The notes below the pieces were generated by a model, which had not been told where the DNA came from, did no database searches, and was given only the letters and a program-made list of their open reading frames with translations. Made by a program: the position numbers and the translations under genes. From assembly GCA_905250025.1 (NCBI GenBank), contig CAJNOJ010000134.1, forward strand, positions 124,001 to 188,000: a DNA stretch of 64,000 nt, in the 5' to 3' direction. The DNA is from Adineta ricciae. Lineage: Eukaryota; Rotifera; Eurotatoria; Adinetida; Adinetidae. Positions 54,101-64,000 of this stretch are shown here, in pieces (within the stretch, counting starts at the first letter, position 1; every line of letters begins with the position of its first letter).

Positions 54101-55178
54101 CCGTTTCGCAAGAAAATCCAACAATCATTTCAACAGCAACCAATTGGATCAAAGAGAAATTACACCTCTCCGCTGATGGCAGTCAGGAGGACTTTACCGA
54201 TGAACAAAAAGCACTTTATCGTACGGATACAGAATATAATTACTATGATCGCGTTTTCGAATCAGAAATCAACTCCTCGATCCAATTAACGGAAGAAAGT
54301 TATGAAAAAATGTTATATAAAGACGTTCTCAAGTACGGATTCTTTGGTTTACAAATCGCACGTGATAACTACCGAGAATTGTGTTCCGAAAGTGAAAAAA
54401 TGAATCTACGTTTAATCAAACGGTTCATTGAAGTTCAAGCGATTTTACTTGCACCAATTTGCCCACATATCTGCGACTACGTTTATCAATTCCTCCATCC
54501 TGGTCAAACAATTATGAACGCCAAATGGCCAACTGCCGGTAAGCCTAAACAAAAACGATTCTCTTTAAACGCTATTGCTTTCGTTGTCTAGGTCCGATTG
54601 ATCAATCATTGATCGACTCGTGTGCATATTTGATGAACACCGCACATGATTTTCGTCTTCGATTAAAGAACTTTTCCACACAGCAATCTAGTGGAAAATC
54701 CAAAGGAGGTGCAGCTGCAACAACAACAGCCAAAACACCATCAGGTTCAGCACCAACACACGCAACAATCTACGTCGCACGTTCATATCCATCTTGGCAA
54801 ACCTTCGTTATTAACGAATTGAAACAATTATATCAAGCGAATAACAATTCACTTCCCGATAGTAAACAACTATCTTCTCATTTCAAAGATCGACCTGAAA
54901 TCGACAAGAAATACGTGAAAAAACTCATGCCATTTGTCATACACTCGAAAGGTTTAGTTGAAAAAACGAATAACATCTCAGCATTGGATCAACATTTATC
55001 CTTCGATGAATACGATGTCTTACGAATGAACCAAGATTATCTTCGACGTACATTGAACGTCAAACAACTTGACATTCAATTAACCGATGACACGAAAACC
55101 GAAACGAACTCGGTGATTAACTTGGAAGATATTCTACCCGGTCAACCAATCATCCACTTTACCGTTAAAGACTCTTAA
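51147..55178 (+). CDS. LARS1: Cytosolic leucyl-tRNA synthetase, copy B, lacking the C-terminal domain
   Basis: ATG at 51147 sits in ccATGG context and starts [20 protein letters not shown]. About ten exons with introns near 50 bp follow. The HIGH motif is in [22 protein letters not shown]1 editing marks in [19 protein letters not shown] and TKEVW-type segment [10 protein letters not shown], and KMSKS in [15 protein letters not shown]. The region up to [17 protein letters not shown] and [20 protein letters not shown] is present. The frame then ends at 55178 after [17 protein letters not shown], whereas copy A and human LARS1 continue about 90-110 residues through the C-terminal domain used for tRNA contact. 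No remnant of that domain is seen in the 470 bp downstream. Editing and synthetic sites look intact, so partial activity is likely (inference). Confidence 0.9.
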
Positions 55179-55693
55179 AAGGCTTATTGTTACGCGAATA
55201 TCTTACCGTTTTTTAACATCAATATCTTGTTTCTGATTTCATTCGTTTTTTTTGTTTTCATATGTCGATGTTGACTTTAAAACTATTTTCGAAGTTACTT
55301 CGACATATTCATATAAACACATCCGTTTCATTTATTTGGAAAAAGAAATAAAAGAAAAAGATTCGATACGACATACAAGAACGAAGATTTTCAGATCACG
55401 AAGTCAAATATGTCATTCTTGGTGAAATTCTTTCTTTCAAACTCATAACATTTATTCTCGTCGGAAATGACGTATATTTCTATTGTTCGACGTCGTCAAC
55501 TCTCTTTCTTAGATTTCTTCTTCAAACATGAAGAATAAAAATCATTTGCACTCGCATATGCACAACTCACTCTTTTTCTCTTCTTCTTATGTTGCCACAG
55601 TTACATGAAAGCATTCATACATGTACAAGTGAATTTAAGAGTATTAAAAAAAATTGTATAGTACTGTCAGTTGCATTTGCATTCATCGACTAA
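55179..55693. other. Intergenic region between LARS1 copy B and ELOVL
   Basis: About 515 bp. Contains AAATAAA signals near 55346 and no trace of the missing LARS1 C-terminal domain on either strand. Holds the ELOVL promoter. Confidence 0.45.
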
Positions 55694-56772
55694 ATGGATT
55701 TATTTGGGAATTTACCGGCAAATGGAGGTTGGAGTTGAGAAAAATCTTCTTCGCTTTCATATTTGTCTTTCGCTCGTTAAGATGTTCGGGTGAAGGATTG
55801 GCCATTGATGCAAAGCGTCATTCCGACACTTGCTATCACTGCTCTCTATGTATGTGCGATTATTTTCGGACGAATGTGGATGAAAACTCAAAAACCATTT
55901 GAATTGCGCAGTTTTATGTTTATTTACAATCTTATTCAAGTGGTTCTATGCACGTACATCACATTGGAAGTAAGTCAAAAGCGAAAATATTTCCATAAGA
56001 CCTCTTCGTGCAACTAGGCAACATACGTATGGATAGGAAATCGGTATAGTTTTACGTGTGAACCTGTTGATTATTCCAGGAGCAAAGATGCGATGCGGGT
56101 AAGAGTATTTGGATTGAAATTCGATATGGAAATGGTATTTTAGGCATGTGAAGTATGTTGGTTATATTTTATGATGAAAATTATTGATTTAGTCGATACC
56201 GTAAGTGAAATCGAAGTTTTACAAATGCTTTTCAATTTATTTGGATAATAGATTATTTTCGTGCTACGAAAAAAAGACAATCAAATCACGTTTTTACATG
56301 TTTATCATCATCTAACCATGGTATTCTTCGGTTGGTATGGAACAATGTATGTTGCAGGTGGACAATGTGAGTTCATCGAACATATCGTTCATCAAAAATC
56401 TCTCACGATTCGTTTTAGCATTGTTTATTGTTATTATCAATTCATTTATTCATGTTATTATGTACGCTTACTACGGTCTCAGTGCTTGTGGAAGTCGAAT
56501 TCAGAAGTATCTATGGTGGAAACGTTATTTAACTCAAGCTCAAATCGTAAGTCGTTGGTTTTCTCGTTTGTAATAATTTGATTCAATGTTTCTCTTCTAT
56601 GTAGACTCAATTCGTTATGGTTCTTATTCATTCCGCGGTGAATTTCTTGACTCCGTGTAATTATGCGAAAATCTTCGATGTGTCGTTCTTCTTGTATGGA
56701 GTATCGATTTTGACACTGTTCTTAAACTTTTACCTTCAAAGTTATATTAAAAAGCGAACAAAAACGAAATAG
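55694..56772 (+). CDS. ELOVL: Very-long-chain fatty acid elongase (ELOVL family)
   Basis: ER enzyme adding two carbons to acyl-CoA by condensation with malonyl-CoA. Seven short exons fit, starting [13 protein letters not shown] at 55694, with the second exon from 55779. The HxxHH catalytic box is HVYHH, in [17 protein letters not shown]. Other family blocks are [18 protein letters not shown] (usual ..YxxKxxELxDT), [13 protein letters not shown] (usual MYxYY), [12 protein letters not shown] (usual WWKKYLTxxQ) and TQFVMVLIH. The C-terminus KKRTKTK is a basic, ER-retention-like tail. About 280 residues, usual for the family. It is most like ELOVL1/4/7-type enzymes; substrate length cannot be told. 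A broken counterpart lies at 44.7-44.9 kb. Confidence 0.9.
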
Positions 56773-56914
56773 GATAGGAAAATGAGACTTCGATGATGTT
56801 TTAGATTCATTTGTTTGTTGGGGTTTGTTTTTCATGACGAAAATAAATTGTGTTATGTGTGACGAATATCTTTTCCGCCTATTCTTATTCTTAGTTACCT
56901 TGTTTCTATTGAAT

Positions 56915-57265
56915 ATGAGCGATACAAGTGTCATTTCCCATCGAACTCATCGGCGGAGAGCTCGAGACGATGATTCCTGTTGTGAACAATATTGGTGCGA
57001 GGTCATCAGCTGTTTCCTTGTGATTCTTCTCATTGTTTCATCGGTTTTATTGGTATATTTTACAAACAAATTCACTGCGCGTGATCGAGAACGTCAGCGG
57101 ATTAAAAACGAGTTCAAACGTAAACATCGCGTCACTGACAAAGTCTTAGATCTGATCATGAAAGATGGCCTCCTTTTAAAATTTCTCGCCAAATCGCAAA
57201 GTACAATCACAACAACATTCAAGGAGCTATTTCAAGATATTGCCGGAACATTATTCAATGAATAA
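56915..57265 (+). CDS. Small CC/TM membrane protein 1
   Basis: Frame of 116 residues from the ATG at 56915 (MSDTSVISHRTHRRRARDD); an upstream in-frame ATG at 56834 would add a hydrophobic leader but gives an odd second helix, so the shorter start is preferred. Order: basic then acidic segment, a CC motif (DDDSCCEQYWCE), one transmembrane helix (VISCFLVILLIVSSVLLVYF), then a charged region RDRERQRIKNEFKRK and an amphipathic helix-rich tail. The next gene, 80 bp downstream on the same strand, has the same plan. Family unknown. Confidence 0.55.
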   Translation: MSDTSVISHRTHRRRARDDDSCCEQYWCEVISCFLVILLIVSSVLLVYFTNKFTARDRERQRIKNEFKRKHRVTDKVLDLIMKDGLLLKFLAKSQSTITTTFKELFQDIAGTLFNE

Positions 57266-57345
57266 ATAAGAGAAAAAAAGCCGCGTGAAAGTTTATTTCA
57301 TACAATCTGCACCTTTCTTGTTTACACTTTCGTTCTCTTTTCTCA

Positions 57346-57621
57346 ATGGGTCGTCGGACTAGCAATGATGATTACGATAGAGATTGTTGTCAACAGAATA
57401 CTTTCAAAATATTCATCGTCATCTGTCTAGTCGTTTGTGCGATTGGTTTAGCAGCGACATTGACTTATGTTTATATGAAACAAGTGCAACGTGAACGAGC
57501 GCTATTAGCAAAGAAAAACGTTTGGAATAAACGACTTGAGCAATGTGAACCTATTTTTAAGATCGCAGGACCTCTTATTAAAACAATAGTTAAGGTAGCT
57601 TTTTCTGTTATCTTGCTATAA
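57346..57621 (+). CDS. Small CC/TM membrane protein 2
   Basis: Frame of 91 residues, MGRRTSNDDYDRDCCQQN, then one helix (IFIVICLVVCAIGLAATLTY), then VQRERALLAKKNVWNKRLEQ and a hydrophobic C-terminus. It shares with its upstream neighbour the order Arg-rich start, acidic DD, CC pair, one helix, then RE/RR-rich cytosolic segment, so the pair may be diverged tandem duplicates (inference). The final codons after KTIVK could be read-through into an intron (GTAGCT follows), in which case a further exon would exist. Family unknown. Confidence 0.5.
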   Translation: MGRRTSNDDYDRDCCQQNTFKIFIVICLVVCAIGLAATLTYVYMKQVQRERALLAKKNVWNKRLEQCEPIFKIAGPLIKTIVKVAFSVILL

Positions 57622-57671
57622 ACTGTTTATGATAAAAAAATGAGAGAAAATCTCAAGTCTTATTGTTTTTT

Positions 57672-58031
57672 TCATTGGCAACTGTACATATGATAGTAAA
57701 AAGGACCATTGGAACCGTAGTAATCATTATCGTCAGTGTCGGGAATAGTTTCATAATGACGACAAGTAAGTCCTTTGCAGCAGCTATTTCCGGAATATTG
57801 CTTAGCACCAGTGGCACTGCTGTCTGAAGTATAAGCACAGGGTTTATTCGCAGGAATGCAGCTACCACCACGTTTTTCCATCAGCATACGAGCTAAATTA
57901 TGCAACTGTTGCCTTGACTCACTCAAATGGCCATCTCTCCTTATTTGATAAGGGTTCGCCGAGATACCACTACTCAACACCAGCATAAAAATCGCCAAAG
58001 ATAAACAGATTAGTTTTGTATTGAATTGCAT
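57672..58031 (-). CDS. Secreted cysteine-rich (cystine-knot-like) peptide precursor
   Basis: Single exon, 119 residues, looks whole. It starts MQFNTKLICLSLAIFMLVLS, a clear signal peptide ending near SGISA. A propeptide follows and ends in MEKR, a dibasic processing site, directly before GGSC. The mature part holds six cysteines spaced C-x6-C-x17-CC-x4-C, with the last Cys near the C-terminus (MYSCQ). The C..C..CC..C..C order is that of inhibitor-cystine-knot and similar small secreted peptides, used as hormones, antimicrobials or enzyme inhibitors in many animals. The role here is unknown. The acidic, Tyr-rich loop before the last Cys is unusual. Confidence 0.62.
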   Translation of the reverse strand: MQFNTKLICLSLAIFMLVLSSGISANPYQIRRDGHLSESRQQLHNLARMLMEKRGGSCIPANKPCAYTSDSSATGAKQYSGNSCCKGLTCRHYETIPDTDDNDYYGSNGPFYYHMYSCQ

Positions 58032-58359
58032 TTTGGCTCGAATAACCAGGAAGAAAAAACAATCAAGCGTTCGTTTCTCGAATGAAAAAATATGATTATC
58101 CTCCGGTAGACATTTACGCTTTTTTTATATCGTGAAGAACGGAGTCAATGAAATATATCGATATTCTATTTTTATCCACAGTGATCTAATCATACCTTTC
58201 ATGTCACATCGATTTTTGTTGAGTGCAACATCCACGGAATAATCAACAACACATCTGAGCGATGTGAAACCAACTCACATTGATTTTATATCTCGGAAAG
58301 ATTTCACACAACACAACATGAAAACATTCAAGTCAACTGTTACAAAAAAAAAGAATGTA
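58032..58359. other. Short intergenic region
   Basis: About 330 bp between the cysteine-rich peptide start and the stop of the cadherin-like gene, both on the minus strand. AT-rich, with no gene seen. Confidence 0.4.
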
Positions 58360-60097
58360 TTACACTTCAGAGGCTAGTCTCGGTGAATGTAAGTTACGAT
58401 TTGAGACTAATAAATCTAGTAGTTGATTTGTTTCTTCCAAAATTCGATTGCTTCCACTATCTCGACTTGAGTCATTTGAAACATTGATCTGTGAATTTGA
58501 TTCTTCTCTTGCGAACTCATCGATTTTTGTTTCTAAAAAATCACAATTCATTTCACCGAACAAATTAATCGACAACACTTACTTTCTTTTATCGATTCCA
58601 TCGAAGGTGAATGAGACTCCCGAATAACAATCGAATGAACTCTTTGCTACAACAAAAAAAACACAGATAATTCATTCGTCATATTTCATCAAAAACACTC
58701 CTTACAGTCATTTTAGCATTTGAAAGACGCTGTGCATGACTTAAACCATATTTCTTTCCGTAAAACAAGTAGTTTTTGATTCTTAAACACAGATTCACTC
58801 CCTTCAATCGGCAAATGATCACAATCATTGTGAACATAACCAAGATAAACACTACGGCAAACGACACCATCGCTAATTCGATAGGCGCTAACGAGAAGAG
58901 TAATTTGATTTTTGTCGGTTCGAACGAAAACATTCGAGTTGAAGATGAAACGTTGCTTTGAACTTCGAAACAGGATTGTAAAAACGACGAACATAGTTGA
59001 AATTGAGACAAAGGAAAAGAGGAATTGAGTTGAAGAAGTTCCATTCGGCATTGATCGATGAAAATTTCATTGGGATTGTCCTCGGAAACTTGAAAAGAGG
59101 AGAATGAAGAGATTTCTTCGTTACTTGTGTGGAGAACTTGCAGGTTGCCGAGGTGATTTTTTGTTGAGGATTCGAAAATCTCGTAGGGAAAGTGTTTCTG
59201 ACAGAGATTTGTTCGGTTTGAAATCGAGTGGAGTTCGATGAGGAATTCTGACGATAAAAATTGTTTTGTTAATTGATGTTGAAGAGAAAAATGAAGGAAA
59301 TGGCTCGGTGTTTGGTGAAATAAAGACGATTGAAGACGTTTTAGTGAATAAATGTTCTTCTGTAGATGAATGAGTGAAAATGTTGATTGATGATCGTTTA
59401 AATAAAGAAAATATTCATCAGAAGAGTAATAAAATGGAAGGATTTGTAAGGAAAATAGGATTTCACTTGAGTTCAAAGGAAACTTGTCAGGAATAAGAAA
59501 GAGATTCTCGTTTTGAGAGAGAATGACTGATGATTGATTAAAATAAGATAAGGAAATGATTTGAATTTGATCCATAAAACGAAAATAAATGGAGATTTGA
59601 GTTTGTTTGGGTAAAAATTTTTGTTTTCTCAGATGAAAATATCGAATGGCGAATGAATAAGAATTTCGATTGGATAAAATTTTTTCATTTAATAAAATTA
59701 ATTCGCCTGTTTGCTCGTTGACTTTGATATCATTGCGAACTATTTCATTAGAAATTTCAAATAATAGATTTTCTCGTTTTTGCTTCAGCTTCACTTGACC
59801 CAGTGAATCACCTTGTTTTAATGGTGATTTTAACGGGATAATCAAGTCGAAATTCAATGGAATTAAGTCAAGTTCTTCGTTCGAATTCAAAATTTCTATT
59901 TCAATCATCATTGAATTGTTTAATCTTCTTCCTTCACGACACTTTTCCACTGGATTACAATCAAATGCATTCACGATTAACTTATAAACATGTTCTTCTT
60001 CTCCTAAATAACCAAATCGTAATAAAAGTTGATCATATTGATTGATAAATTGTGAACGAGAAAGAATATTCAAATGAAACACATTCGAACAGTTCAT
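58360..60097 (-). CDS. Divergent cadherin-like transmembrane protein, 5' end lost at a gap
   Basis: At least three exons: the main one 60097-about 58700, a small one near 58650-58590 (QRVHSIVIRESHSPSMES), and the last ending at 58360 (SPRLASEV). The first in-frame Met lies only six bases from the N at 60103, and no signal peptide follows, so the N-terminus is probably missing. The ectodomain shows cadherin-like strands, such as DIKVNEQTGELILLNEKIL and FQVSEDNPNEIFI, but lacks clear calcium motifs (LDRE, DxNDNxP), and it has many sequons. One helix, MVSFAVVFILVMFTMIVIIC, is followed by a cytosolic tail of about 110 residues rich in Ser/Asn. A protocadherin-like adhesion protein is the best guess. 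Confidence 0.55.
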
Positions 60098-60102
60098 CTC
60101 AT

Positions 60103-60103
60103 N
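60103..60103. other. Single N at a likely assembly join
   Basis: Unlike the Ns at 46527 and 49931, no direct repeat flanks this one. The cadherin-like gene stops being readable here and gene-poor sequence follows, so unrelated contigs may be joined. Confidence 0.6.
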
Positions 60104-62085
60104 ATCGAAGCAAAGCTAACTATTTGTTTTGCTACTTTTCTTCTGTTTCGAAGAAAACACAATAGCAGAAAGGTTATTTAGCCGATACCGCTTTTATTAT
60201 TCTATCCTTTTAGCGATTGTTCAGTAAGCGGATATATCCTTGAGGGAATGTCGATTTTCCAATTCGATTGTAAAACACAAACGAAAGTTGAATTGTCACG
60301 AACAGGTGAGAAAGTAATAATTAGAAAGATCCGGTTCTGTAGTTTACATTGTGCAGGCGTAGCCGATTAAAAAAGGAAGGTAATCAATGAGACATGAAAA
60401 AGTATGCCTAGAACAACGAACACAGGAAGTCGACAGTCGAGTGTGATGATAACTTTGTTCTATATGTATATGTGATGTTCGTTCTTTGAACACATTTGAC
60501 AAACAATAGAATGAACACTTGCACGTGTATATATTGATGAAGTGAGAGAAAATGGGCAGATGTTATACTTTTACAAATCGAAAAGATGACGAGGTCATTT
60601 TGCGATATGTATCAATGTAGAAGAGAAACGTTTATACAATACTTTTGTTAGTTCGACTGCTGTTACGTTAGTATACTTTTTGTCAATCATTTTTTTCACG
60701 TATTGTTGTCTTTTAAACAGTGGGTGATGTTGTAGTTTTGAATTGTCATCATTTAAATGACTCTTGTAATGGCTAGTCGTCTCAGCATGCTATTTTGAAT
60801 TCATTTATACGTTGACAACCTTGCTCAAATTATTTTCTTTTCTCATTACCAATCTGACTACATCAGTTTCCTACTGTGCGAAGTGCTTGAACAACTCAAT
60901 TCGTTCGATTGGAACATGTTCTTATTTTTGTCAACAAGTCTGATTATATAATTGTTTATATACAATTCGATTTGACAAAAAAGCATCACTCTTGATTATG
61001 AAAGATGAAATAAAAATAGAAAGTGGAATCGTACGTGATGTTTGAATTCTTCTAATGATATGAATAGAATGTGCATGATCTAGATGACGCGACAAAGTTA
61101 ATTAAATAGGTCTCTTCTCAGTACTAAGTCAGCATCTAATTATGAGGCTAATGCTTAGGGATATCATCATCCGCCGATGATGTTAGCACTTTCGCAAATA
61201 TGTTGAATATCGCTGATTTCATCTACATTTGATTGAATTTGTGCCACAACAACATTTTCTTCTAATGTTAATGATCGCGTAGAATGCCGTTCAAGCTGAA
61301 CGCAACTTTGATCTGCGTTAATGATTTTGTTAGCTTGATATTATGGTAAGCGTTTGCGAACATGAGTGACAAAGTGATCGGCCGAAGTTTTGGTCGTTTC
61401 TCTTTATCTTCTATATGGTGCTTCGTCACAACTTACAATCAGCAAAAAACATCAATAAGATTGATGTCAAATAATGCTGGAGCAATCAGAAGTTCTCGAA
61501 AATTAACAAGTAACGCTCGTCCTTAGACTAGCTCAGCTCTTTCTCGCAGAAATATTGATTTCAGATGTCATATTTTTAATACATTACTGTGTATAGAAGT
61601 TTTTTCCAGCTTCGGTTAGATATTTTTGCAAAAGCAACAATAGATATTTATACAAAATGTGAAATAGAGCACTAGATACTTTGAAGAAATATCAATACAT
61701 TTAGAAAAATTGTGAACAACTACATCGAAAAACGGAAATCAAGAAAACACGATAGGCAATATGTGATGCAATGATAGAAAAGAAACAGTTACCACAATAA
61801 TTAAGATAAATGTGAAGAAAGAGGTAAAGAAAATGAACATACATGGATAATTATTTTAAAGTTATTTCAAATTATGTTACGTTTTATATGCTTGCGATAA
61901 CACTAGACGCTTAGCAAAGTATCGATTTACATATGTTCAAAAAATGAAAGAGAAGCACTCTCGCTTCGTCTTTTTGTCAAGTTCATCTAGACGTTTTAGT
62001 TCACCGTTTTCTTGTGCAGAATAAGATTGAACTTGTACAATCTTCGTGTCGAAAGGTCGAAGGATAACTGTATCATCCTCTTTCT
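60104..62085. other. Gene-poor stretch
   Basis: About 2 kb with no supported gene. A minus-strand patch near 61190-61330 reads like coding text (INADQSCVQLERHSTRSL, then VVVAQIQSNVDEISDI) but is short and broken; it may belong with the helicase remnant 800 bp further on. Confidence 0.4.
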
Positions 62086-62445
62086 TCATTCTGCTGAGTG
62101 ATATATATATATATCGATGCTACGTACTTGCAGTGTCCCGGGCGAAGCTTGAAGATCGACTACGACTTTGCTCATTGTGTATCCTTGGGCCTTGCATGTA
62201 GTAATAACGAAGGCAGACACAAATGGTAGTTGTGTAGTCGTATCTTGAATGACTTGTGGAATTTGTCTCCCACTTCGCACTCGATCACGTAGATGCCTGA
62301 AGAGTTGCTTTATAGGAACAATGAGTCGCTTTTTGATTAATGGAATAGGAGTTAGTTTAGGACGAAGATCATCAAGATATTCTTGAAAATGCAATATCTC
62401 ACAAACAAAATCGCGAGAAGATAAATCCTCTTGAGACTTTTCCAT
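62086..62445 (-). mobile_element. PIF1-like helicase tail, fossil
   Basis: Minus-strand frame of 119 codons with QLPFVSAFVITTCKAQGYTM, then SKVVVDLQA. This is the C-terminal motif V/VI region of PIF1-type helicases (usual form: P..AWA.TIHKSQG.T...V.VDL). Upstream helicase motifs are absent. In bdelloids such helicases occur on Helitron-like and other large elements, so this is most likely a mobile-element remnant. A TA microsatellite overlaps its 3' end (62099-62114). Confidence 0.5.
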
Positions 62446-63046
62446 ACCTTAGTGGGGTCTACCTATCGTCCAAAGGTGGAACGTAAAGGACTTGAACACC
62501 TAAATATGTTTTCTCGTAAGCTATCCATCATATGTTAGAACCAATCAACAAGAAAAGTACATCAACATTGCTGAGTTTGTTCTAGATTGTGATACTAATC
62601 TCGTTAGGTAGGTTGTCAAAGTGTATAGTCGAGTATGATGTTAATCGAGACAATGCTAAATAAACTAGGTATGGAAAAGCATCCGATCAAAGATCACATA
62701 TATAAGAATATCATCGAAATCAAATATATATTTATTACTTAAATTGGAAACGTTATTTATGGGCTGAATATTTTGCATTGATTGATAAAAGGCATGAGAT
62801 CAGATTAGTACTAATTGATTATTTCGATCACTTATGCACTGTTCGATGAATAGAATAAGTTAGGATAAAAAAGACTAATGAGTCCGATTCATCTAATCGT
62901 AGTACGTGCATATTGTTGCTTTTAATGGGAAATATCCATTTCAGACAAAAAAATAAGTTGATTAAGAAAAAGGAAAGCTACTTTTGAGTAATCAAGCACC
63001 CTGAATGCAACAAAATGAAATAGAATCTGTTTCGTATTCGAATAAT
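62446..63046. other. Intergenic region
   Basis: About 600 bp, AT-rich, downstream of the PAP2 gene. No gene seen. Confidence 0.4.
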
Positions 63047-64000
63047 TTATCTAAGTGCACTCATTGATGTACTTGCACGTTGGCTGCTTGTCGATGTATG
63101 CGGTTGATGTTGAATCTGATGAACGAGCTGTTGAACAACTCCACTCGTTGCTTCGCCTCGACCAACAGCCGTTCCGGTCTTGTCCATTGAAATCGGTTGT
63201 GCAGCGAATCCAGCAGCGGCTTGTTGTTGCTGTGTTCGAAGGTCATATCGATGTCGAGCAAAACCACCAGCTATATGACCTACATGTCCAATGAAATACA
63301 TTACGCACAGTCAAAGAAGTTTGTCTTCAACCTTGGGATGCACTTGGTTGTAAAGAAAATTGTTCGGGACCGCTGAGACTATGACCTGTTATTTGATAAA
63401 CAGCATCCATGCCAGGAGCATATGTTGCATCCATCTATATCAAATAAATGATTCCGAATTCGAACTTTCCACTACATTATGATTTACCTCCTTATTGAAT
63501 TGTGTATGATCTTCAATATAACTTTGATAATCATCATAGTTTGCTGCTTTGCCCAGTGGCGAACTGAAATACGGTTTCGATGATCGAAGAGTTTTCATCT
63601 ACGATGCAGCAAGTGTGAATAAAAACCATCATCTCTCAGTTTTTATTTACCAAATAAAAAGCCATGATCGCTCCCAATCCAAAGCCGAATGCCACGTCTT
63701 CCCAATGATTTTTATTACTAGCCAACCGAACGCCACCGGCAACCACTGAGAGGGTAATTATCGATAAAACAAGAAATGGTTTGACAATTCGAACACGTTC
63801 AATACGTATGCCACGGTGAAGATAAATCTAAACATTTACAACAGCAACTCGAGATCAATTTTCTGAGAATCAATTTACTGCAAGAAACATCGCACTGTAC
63901 ATGGACAGCGAAGCGTGAAGTGATGGAAAAGAAAGTCTAAAGAAAATACTCAATAGCATAGTAACGATTTCTTCTCATACCTAGCTTCGCGCGACAATCC
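63047..64000 (-). CDS. Phospholipid phosphatase (PAP2/PLPP-PLPPR family), 5' partial
   Basis: Integral membrane lipid phosphatase; only the last third is in the window. The exon at the right edge ends ...LSREAR and joins the next to give REARLSFPSLHASLSMYSAM, the C2 region (usual SFYSGHAS; His kept, Gly replaced by Leu). Next comes IYLHRGIRIERVRIVKPFL and a TM helix, then RLASNKNHWEDVAFGFGLG, the C3 motif R-x5-H-x3-D with catalytic His and Asp present. Later exons: MKTLRSSKPYFSSPLGKAAN at 63602-63549, MDATYAPGMDAVYQITGHSL, and a last exon rich in Gln/Ala/Ser ending MSALR at 63047, reached over a ~52-bp intron; without that splice the protein would stop at 63327. Retained catalytic residues argue for an active PLPP rather than the inactive PLPPR group. 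Confidence 0.8.

Overview
The window looks like a piece of a bdelloid rotifer genome (Adineta/Rotaria type). It is AT-rich animal DNA with compact genes split by mostly 45-60 bp GT-AG introns, and it carries several rhodopsin-family receptors, including lineage-specific orphan types. It also holds two diverged copies of one leucyl-tRNA synthetase gene head to head, a layout reported for bdelloids. The assignment is an inference from gene structure and protein resemblance; no species search was possible.

Layout. 1-2.7 kb: 5'-partial somatostatin/allatostatin C-like receptor (+). 3.4-4.9 kb: makorin-like RING/CCCH protein (-). 6.1-8.2 kb: membralin (+). 8.6-11.0 kb: orphan receptor (-). 11.0-15.9 kb: gene-poor. 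15.9-22.9 kb: dense housekeeping block with eIF1A, AP-3 sigma, a neuronal-calcium-sensor-like EF-hand protein, a SPATA2-like PUB protein, cytosolic thiolase and a FAM174-like membrane protein. 23.2-31.7 kb: unknown secreted/membrane protein, ARPC2, EAPP, a UBASH3-like histidine phosphatase, a 64-aa membrane protein and PRC1/Ase1. 32.4-33.2 kb: a probable gene made only of short exons. 34.9-38.7 kb: 5-HT2-like serotonin receptor with a very long third loop. 39.5-42.0 kb: condensation-domain acyltransferase-like enzyme and another orphan receptor.

43-57 kb is the most unusual part. A LARS1 gene on the minus strand (45.1-50.3 kb), followed by a broken ELOVL fragment, mirrors a LARS1 plus intact ELOVL pair on the plus strand (51.1-56.8 kb), so the block is an old inverted duplication. 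The left LARS1 is interrupted near its C-terminus by a 336-bp element with inverted ends. The right LARS1 ends early and lacks the C-terminal domain. A mobile-element fossil lies beside both ends of the left block. Two perfect-looking 220-bp repeats separated by a single N are probably assembly artefacts.

57-64 kb: two adjacent similar small CC/TM proteins, a secreted cysteine-rich peptide, a cadherin-like membrane protein cut at a third N, a gene-poor stretch with a PIF1-like helicase remnant, and a lipid-phosphatase (PAP2) gene that runs off the right edge.

Neighbouring genes are mostly unrelated in function, as usual for a compact metazoan genome. Their links are positional (divergent starts, convergent ends) rather than operonic. 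No tRNA, rRNA or CRISPR array was seen.
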